Below are positions 57,501 through 60,000 of a DNA stretch of 60,000 nt, piece by piece. Position numbers and translations under genes: made by a program. Source of the DNA: Apostichopus japonicus (lineage: Eukaryota; Echinodermata; Holothuroidea; Aspidochirotida; Stichopodidae). The notes below the pieces were generated by a model. The model searched no databases, was not told the DNA's origin, and saw only the letters and a list, made by a program, of their open reading frames with translations. The DNA lies in NCBI RefSeq assembly GCF_037975245.1, contig NC_092568.1, forward strand, positions 33,948,501 to 34,008,500, read 5' to 3'. Positions within the stretch are counted from its first letter, which is position 1, and each line of letters begins with the position of its first letter.

Positions 57501-59449
57501 AAATTATGAGAAATGAAACTAGAAATAAAGAAATTGTAATGATATAAATGGACAGGTATGACAATGAATATAAATGATATATAATTGTGGCACAGGAAGG
57601 GGTGGGGGGAGGGGGGAGAGAAAATCAACTCAAAACTGAAGCAATTACCACTTAAAGAGTACACACAAATAAAGCCCAGGGATATAAGAGACATAATATT
57701 GTACATAATATATAAAATGATACTTTGGTCTATACTGCAATTGTATGCTTATCATGTATATATATTACAATCACACAGAGTACGAGCCAAGACAGTGCCG
57801 TCAAAAGAAAGAAACCTTGTCTGCACAATGAATCAGTCGATGAAAAAGACCTTCAGGTGAGAAACGAAAAGAAAAAGGAAAGCAAACAAGTGTTGTTGTA
57901 GTCCAAAGTAATAATCCAGATCCCTTTTCAGTCTCTTTGGAAAGAACCACAAATTGAGAGAAGTAAAACTAGACATAAAGAAATTGTAATGAAATATAAA
58001 TGGACAGGTATGACAATGAATATAAATGAGATATAATTGTGGCACAGGAAGGGGTGGGGGGAGGGGGGAGGGAAAATCAAGTCAAAACTGAAGCAATTAC
58101 CACTTAAAGAGTACACACAAATAAAGCCCAGGGATATAAGAGACATAATATTGTACATAATATATAAAATATAAAATGATACTTTGGTCTATACTGCAAT
58201 TGTATGCTTATCATGTATATATTACAACCACACAGAGTACGAGCCAAGACAGTGCCGTCGAAAAAAAGAAACCTTGTGTGCACGATGAATCAGTCGACCA
58301 AATAGACCTTCAGGTGAGAAACAAAAAGAAAAAGAAAAGCAAACGTGTTGTTGTAGTCCAAAGTAATTTTCCAGATCTCTTCTCACTCTCTTTGGAAAGA
58401 ACCACAAATTGTGAGAAATGAAACTAGAGATAAAGAAATTATAATGAAATATTAATGGACAGGTATGACAATGAATATAAATGATATATTATTGTGGCAC
58501 AGGAAGGGGTGGGGGGAGGGGGGAGGGAAAATCAACTCAAAACTGAAGCAACCACATAAAGAGTACACACAAATAAAGCCCAGGGATGAATCTGCAACGG
58601 ACTATATAATAAACTTTTATTTATTGTTTTCTGCCCCATACCAGGGTCACGAAGAGAAAGTCACTGAAGAAGAGCTACAGGTTAGTTAATACATATATGT
58701 TTATGCAGAATTTTAGCGTAATATCCTGACATAAATCAAGGCTCCAGCCCTTGTTAGAGTTTTTCGACAGAAATCGATGTTTTCTTTTTGAATACATTAA
58801 TCACTTGCTAATTATCGTTCTATTTAATTTAAACTTCTATCAGTGTTTGGTGATAAAATAAATAAATAAATAATGTGATTTTGTGTGGTACTCAAATGTC
58901 TGTGTAACCTGGCAAATAATACTGTCGATTATACCAGTTAGCGGTGATGTACTATTCGCCTATGGTACCATATTACACACAAACAAGGCCCAGGGATACA
59001 TCTGCTACGGATTGTACAATAAGTTGTTATTTATAGTTTTAACACAAAATCTAGTTTTCAGCCCCATAAGTTGTGGCACTGATGTATAATTAATTTCTTA
59101 GTAAGCTGTTAAGACATGTAGTACTCCTGTATTTGGCTGTCAGTTGAGGTCGTCATGGAGACCCACAACGAACTTTGATTCTTATGTTTGCCAGGTTATT
59201 GCCCCGAGAATCGCCGATAACAGGAAGATTGTTGCCCAGAGACTGGGATTAAAAGCCCATGAAATAGCAAACATTGATGCATATTGTTATGGACCAGGCA
59301 ACGGAGGTACCCCGGAAGCCGCATTTCAGATGCTCCTCAAATGGCAAAGAAGCAATGGGTTACAAGCCACGAAAAGGATCTTAGGAAATGCACTGAGAGC
59401 CGCGGGCTTTCGGGAGGACGCGGAAAATCTCGAAAGAAATATCAGATGA
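30461..59449 (+). CDS. Unit 2: Death-domain protein with amplified exons, eleven exons
   Basis: Coding exons 30461-30529, 35161-35248, 37013-37066, 37261-37314, 43922-43992, 56869-56946, 57329-57406, 57779-57856, 58236-58313, 58645-58680 and 59144-59449. All introns are GT-AG and phases match throughout (329 aa). Order: acidic leader (1-23); Asn-rich beta motif (24-52); two homologous 18-residue linker exons (53-88); basic linker with KKKKG (89-112); four 26-residue repeats (113-216); acidic GHEEKVTEEELQ; Death domain (about 240-328). Death domains form helical assemblies in apoptosis and innate signalling, so an adaptor or receptor-proximal role is likely. The ATG has a good context (GAAATGG), but GAA before it is in frame with the acceptor, so the protein may extend upstream, possibly from unit 1. 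Confidence 0.75.
30690..32330. repeat. 145-bp tandem array carrying AGGTCAAAGGTCA
   Basis: Nine or more units, marked by CTTGTAAACACGATATCTCAAG near 30703, 30849, 30994, 31140, 31284, 31429, 31573, 31716 and 31859, then decaying. Each has AGGTCAAAGGTCATTTGGGG or a variant. The same words occur in elements at 37.6, 41.0 and 45.8 kb. Frames across the array are repeat translations, not genes. Confidence 0.88.
32331..34224. other. Intronic DNA, GC-rich block at 33000-33560
   Basis: No coding supported. 33000-33560 is markedly richer in G and C than its surroundings and may be part of an unrecognised element. 33880-34110 repeats TTTTGGGTCACAA words, and 34110-34165 repeats GGAACATAGCGACGTC words. 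Confidence 0.4.
34225..34694. mobile_element. hAT-type MITE, 470 bp
   Basis: Begins CAGGGATGTGCCCA and ends TTGGCACATCCCTG, near-perfect TIRs of the hAT style (CAGGG). TATGCT flanks both sides (34219-34224, 34695-34700), a partly eroded target duplication. Inner CTGGGCGG and CCGCCCAG words add symmetry. There is no transposase. Confidence 0.78.
35161..35248 (+). CDS. Unit 2 exon B: Asn-rich beta motif
   Basis: Acceptor with a long pyrimidine run ending TTGTAAAG, donor GTGAGT. Encodes SISVSGNKNFVVNNCNFNYI, alternating polar and hydrophobic with many Asn. The spacing V-x-x-x-N-x-N-x-I recalls RHIM-like amyloid signalling motifs, but the core Gln and Gly are absent. The resemblance is an inference only. 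Confidence 0.7.
37013..37066 (+). CDS. Unit 2 exon C1 (duplicated cassette)
   Basis: 54 nt, acceptor GTGTTAG, donor GTACTG. Enters and leaves in phase 1 and encodes TVCQFTPPPSGQAESLKT. Exon and downstream intron match C2, 248 bp away. A second AG at 37022-37023 would break the phase. Confidence 0.6.
37261..37314 (+). CDS. Unit 2 exon C2 (duplicated cassette)
   Basis: 54 nt, acceptor AACCATTAG, donor GTACTG, phase 1 to 1. Encodes KELTPSPSLGQTGSSKA after a split codon. Because C1 and C2 are symmetric, either may be skipped without a frameshift. Confidence 0.65.
37529..39154. mobile_element. Conserved-end element, copy 1
   Basis: Left end GGTTCCTTGCTTTAGC then AAAAGGAACC (a hairpin), followed by a GT-rich tract. 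Right end GCAAGGAACCACAGTGCCC then TTGGGCTCTTG. The ends form a short TIR (GGTTCCTTGC with its complement) plus a 20-bp right tail with a GCCCTTGGGC hairpin. Internally it has repeated GGTCACCAAAGGTCAATTAATG blocks. No protein frame. Copies 2 and 3 share the ends. Confidence 0.7.
39782..42397. mobile_element. TIR element rich in GGGGTAAAAAAAACAA, itself interrupted
   Basis: Starts AGTCAAGTGGGGTAAAAA and ends with TTTTTACCCCAACTGACT, an inverted match. GGGGTAAAAAAAACAA and its complement recur inside (near 39990, 40410, 40440, 40780). The uninterrupted form of the host site is at about 47325. Copy 2 of the conserved-end element (40802-42379) is inserted near its right end. There is no transposase. 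Confidence 0.72.
40802..42379. mobile_element. Conserved-end element, copy 2
   Basis: Same hairpin left end and same right tail as copy 1, high similarity throughout. CTTGTTTTT occurs on both sides (left flank near 40793-40800 and right flank 42376-42384), consistent with a target duplication of about 9 bp, though simple T runs blur it. Confidence 0.72.
43922..43992 (+). CDS. Unit 2 exon D: basic linker
   Basis: Acceptor TTTTATTTACAG, donor GTAAGT. Completes a Val codon, then 23 codons ending EDEVPSKKKKGA in phase 0. The Lys cluster could be a nuclear localisation or nucleic-acid-contact segment. Confidence 0.7.
44098..44760. repeat. Repeat starting with an AGCTCATACCAGC hairpin
   Basis: A 28-bp near-palindrome (AGCTCATACCAGCATGC with its complement) followed by ATCACTCT microsatellite and GGTCAAAGGTCA-type blocks (44284, 44590). 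It resembles the conserved-end family in plan: terminal hairpin, simple repeat, then GGTCA blocks. The right end is not determined. Confidence 0.5.
45270..45780 (-). repeat. R3 arm 1 (paralogue of R1)
   Basis: Matches 376-885. R3 then continues at 47733-47939, 48425-48543, 53556-54473 and 55398-56305, being interrupted by insertions that R1 lacks. Confidence 0.8.
45781..47735. mobile_element. Conserved-end element, copy 3
   Basis: Left GATTCCTTGC hairpin and GT tract; right GCAAGGAATC followed by ACAATAAGCCCACTGGCTTT. R1 has no insertion at the matching point (near 890), confirming a discrete insertion. Internally a hAT-type element is inserted at 46351-47511. Confidence 0.72.
46351..47511. 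mobile_element. hAT-type element, 1.16 kb, with 8-bp duplication GTATGTTC
   Basis: TIRs TAGTGTTTGCACGGGT and, complemented from the right, TAGTGTTTACATGGGT. GTATGTTC lies on both sides (46343-46350 and 47512-47519), the 8-bp duplication expected of hAT. Inside, a TTAGTGTGGTGTTAGGCTAC block recurs several times. No transposase frame. Confidence 0.82.
47940..48424 (-). pseudogene. LINE C-terminal fragment inserted in R3
   Basis: The - strand frame 48040-48480 reads RRGFTRMIPVLRHLPYNERL, then RRLRGDLIEAFKIMKG, TRGHS and FFSVRVVSGWNALPQSV, the conserved C-terminal part of CR1/L2-like LINEs. R1 has no such insertion at 1092. ATATGACATGATAGGGG is repeated at the right boundary. It is a 5'-truncated LINE copy. 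Confidence 0.85.
50381..51117 (+). CDS. Putative transposon-encoded protein, two C-terminal exons
   Basis: Exon 50381-50454 (donor GTAAAT) joins 50763-51117 in phase: after a split Arg codon it reads QQGPSPHQGMTTPQ, then HYYAVFYDNEFYVGRLV, FFKFMHRL, RYYDWPARPDIAEV and GKYIIHGPLDIIG, stopping with TAG. The aromatic-rich pattern (FYVGRLV, FKFMHR, YDWPARPDI) looks like a small Tudor/chromo-like barrel found at the C end of some uncharacterised invertebrate and transposon proteins; no catalytic motif is visible. A perfect internal donor, ACAGGTAAGT, near 50996 may give an alternative form. The upstream exons were not found. Confidence 0.6.
51543..51800 (+). mobile_element. tRNA-derived SINE
   Basis: tRNA-like head with A box TAGCCTAGTGGTTAACGCC and B box GGTTCGATTTC. 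The body is shared with the SINE at 8981-9207 (CATGGACGT, CTTCGGT.AGCTTGC, GAGTTCCTGCTTGC), and it ends in an ATAC microsatellite. It lies inside the 5-kb DNA transposon and so inserted after, or within, that lineage. Confidence 0.85.
52396..52998. repeat. Three tandem units of about 190-215 bp
   Basis: AGTGGTCAAGAAATTAAGAA begins units at 52441, 52655 and 52842. Each contains CCACCGAAAGAACGTCACTC and ends in GGTGTCTTCGTTACACCCAG. Units are nearly identical; an ATAATA expansion explains the length differences. This multiplies the right-end subterminal motif of the transposon. Confidence 0.9.
53660..53950 (-). pseudogene. LINE reverse transcriptase fragment in R3
   Basis: 96 residues on the - strand including GVPQGGPLSALHFTIYTDEI and KYADYT, corresponding to the GVPQGS and FADDT motifs of non-LTR RT. 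The catalytic Asp pair is degraded to ADY. The paralogue in R1 is at 8105-8350. Confidence 0.8.
54482..55389. mobile_element. hAT-type element with 8-bp duplication CTTCTTGT
   Basis: 908 bp. Ends CAGGGTTCG and CGAACCCTG, flanked by CTTCTTGT on both sides (54474-54481, 55390-55397). The R1 empty site is near 8860. Both subterminal zones (54490-54618, 55275-55375) are packed with GGAAGAAACTGGAAGAAACC words, often as TTTCTTCCGGAAGAAA palindromes. No transposase, so non-autonomous. Confidence 0.9.
55398..56305 (-). repeat. R3 last arm
   Basis: Matches 8862-9520 with some extra sequence. R3 ends at about 56305, about 560 bp before the first of the amplified exons; in R1 the same end lies beside the first exon of unit 1. 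Confidence 0.7.
56869..56946 (+). CDS. Unit 2 exon E1 (26-residue module)
   Basis: 78 nt, phase 0 at both ends, acceptor ACCACGCAG, donor GTGAGA. Encodes a polar module with RKKPCLHDESVDEIDLQ: a basic cluster, one Cys, one His and an acidic end. Confidence 0.75.
57329..57406 (+). CDS. Unit 2 exon E2 (26-residue module)
   Basis: 78 nt, same splice sites as E1. Changes to HN, EK and HQ relative to E1, otherwise identical in protein. Confidence 0.75.
57779..57856 (+). CDS. Unit 2 exon E3 (26-residue module)
   Basis: 78 nt. Has KRKKPCLHNES; one Glu is replaced by Lys. Splice sites intact. Confidence 0.75.
58236..58313 (+). CDS. Unit 2 exon E4 (26-residue module)
   Basis: 78 nt. Has EKKKPCVHDES and DQIDLQ. 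Splice sites intact. Cys and His are conserved in all four modules. Confidence 0.75.
58645..58680 (+). CDS. Unit 2 exon F
   Basis: 36 nt, phase 0 both ends, acceptor CCCCATACCAG, donor GTTAGT. Encodes GHEEKVTEEELQ, ending in LQ like the E modules. It may be a shortened relative of them. Confidence 0.65.
59144..59449 (+). CDS. Unit 2 terminal exon: Death domain
   Basis: Acceptor ATTTGGCTGTCAG, 101 codons and TGA. The six-helix Death pattern is clear: VIAPRIADNRKIVAQRLGL, HEIANID, then AAFQMLLKWQRSNG, ATKRILGNALRAAGF and EDAENLE. The hallmark LG, the helix-5 LLKW and the ALR-AG turn are all present. This family mediates homotypic assembly in Fas/FADD-, MyD88- and NF-kB-type signalling. The domain ends five residues before the stop. 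Confidence 0.92.
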   Translation: MRSSWRPTTNFDSYVCQVIAPRIADNRKIVAQRLGLKAHEIANIDAYCYGPGNGGTPEAAFQMLLKWQRSNGLQATKRILGNALRAAGFREDAENLERNIR

Positions 59450-59904
59450 AAAGAAGTCATCATGATTCTTCACATCTTACATAAACATCGTATCTTAAAA
59501 ATTGCAATAATAATTGTGTGAAATTTTGAATCAAGCTTCTTTTATATATTTTGTATTGAGGCTGCGTGACGGGGATGGGGGGGGGGTGGTAGATCAAGAC
59601 ATGTTGCACATAATTGTTTTGTACTGTATTACTCAAGCAATGGAACAAATGATTTTAAGATGGCAAATTGGTATATCTTCACGTGATTCCGTATCCAAGC
59701 AACTCAAATTTATGATAGGAATGAACTGAAATATAAGGGGTTGGTGTATTCGAAAAACATAGACCTCATTAATACTTTTATTATCTATTTCTGACATGAT
59801 GCAGGATTTCAAGATTGTGTATGGTTTTGAAAAATTCATCCTTCACTGACAGAGGTCAATTGTTTTGTAACTCCAGAGGTTACAAAGTAGGATTAATATT
59901 CAGC

Positions 59905-59990
59905 AATACTTTTTTGTAATAGGGTTGTGAATGCGTGGAACGGTTTGCCTGAGAATGTCATATTTTTATCCCCTACTAAACTAGACTAGA
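59905..59990 (+). pseudogene. LINE C-terminal fragment
   Basis: Reads NRVVNAWNGLPENVIF and then SPTKLD before TAG, the end of a CR1/L2-type LINE ORF. Only the last part is present. Confidence 0.65.
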
Positions 59991-60000
59991 CTAAACTAAT

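Larger units (their letters stand above)
56766..58595 (+). repeat. Four tandem units of about 455 bp, each with an exon
   Basis: Units begin near 56772, 57229, 57684 and 58138 with GAGACATAATATTGTACATA and run to ATAAAGCCCAGGGAT. Exon starts are spaced 460, 450 and 457 bp. Units are highly similar in intron as well as exon, so the expansion is recent. A decayed partial copy of the unit end recurs at 58975-59075. Confidence 0.92.

Noticed and set aside
57383-58158. Several - strand frames of 70-107 residues
   Set aside because: They recur identically in each 455-bp unit and lie opposite the spliced E exons; the + strand exons have matched phases and splice sites.

Overview
This is animal nuclear DNA. 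It is AT-rich and intron-rich, with GT-AG splice sites, short exons and dense, nested transposable elements of metazoan type: Ty3/gypsy, LINE, tRNA-derived SINE, hAT and other terminal-inverted-repeat (TIR) elements. The repeat style and the Death-domain gene fit a marine invertebrate deuterostome, most likely an echinoderm such as a sea cucumber. That placement is inference; no species was identified.

Two host coding units lie on the + strand, rebuilt from splice sites and reading phase. Unit 1 has six exons (9571-18869, 253 aa): a basic N-terminal tail and two tandem OB-fold-like domains. Unit 2 has eleven exons (30461-59449, 329 aa): a short leader, an Asn-rich beta motif, two duplicated 18-residue exons, a lysine-rich linker, four tandem copies of a 26-residue exon, a 12-residue acidic exon and a C-terminal Death domain. 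Exon 5 of unit 1 ends in phase 0 and the first exon of unit 2 can be entered in phase 0 from a good acceptor. The two units could therefore be one gene, OB-OB-linker-Death, reminiscent in layout of AIM2-like DNA sensors. That is a hypothesis.

Layout: 1-360, minisatellite. 364-9525, a LINE-derived repeat (R1) split by a young, complete but broken Ty3/gypsy element (1187-7987) and by a SINE. 9571-18869, unit 1, with a 1.9-kb TIR element and a large foldback in its fourth intron. 18920-19553, solo LTR. 21.3-23.05 kb, a 181-bp satellite. 24-28 kb, palindromes, a LINE tail and small TIR elements. 30.46-59.45 kb, unit 2, whose introns hold a 145-bp array, a hAT-type MITE, three copies of a 1.6-2.0-kb element with conserved ends, nested TIR elements, and a second copy (R3) of the LINE-derived repeat. 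R3 is split by a 5.0-kb DNA transposon, a LINE tail and a 0.9-kb hAT-type element.

Because R1 and R3 are paralogous, each supplies the empty site for insertions in the other, so several insertions can be defined to the base. The most notable items are the OB-fold/Death locus with its amplified exon, and the 5.0-kb DNA transposon with 10 same-direction GGTGTCT...GTTAC motifs and a spliced ORF of unrecognised family.
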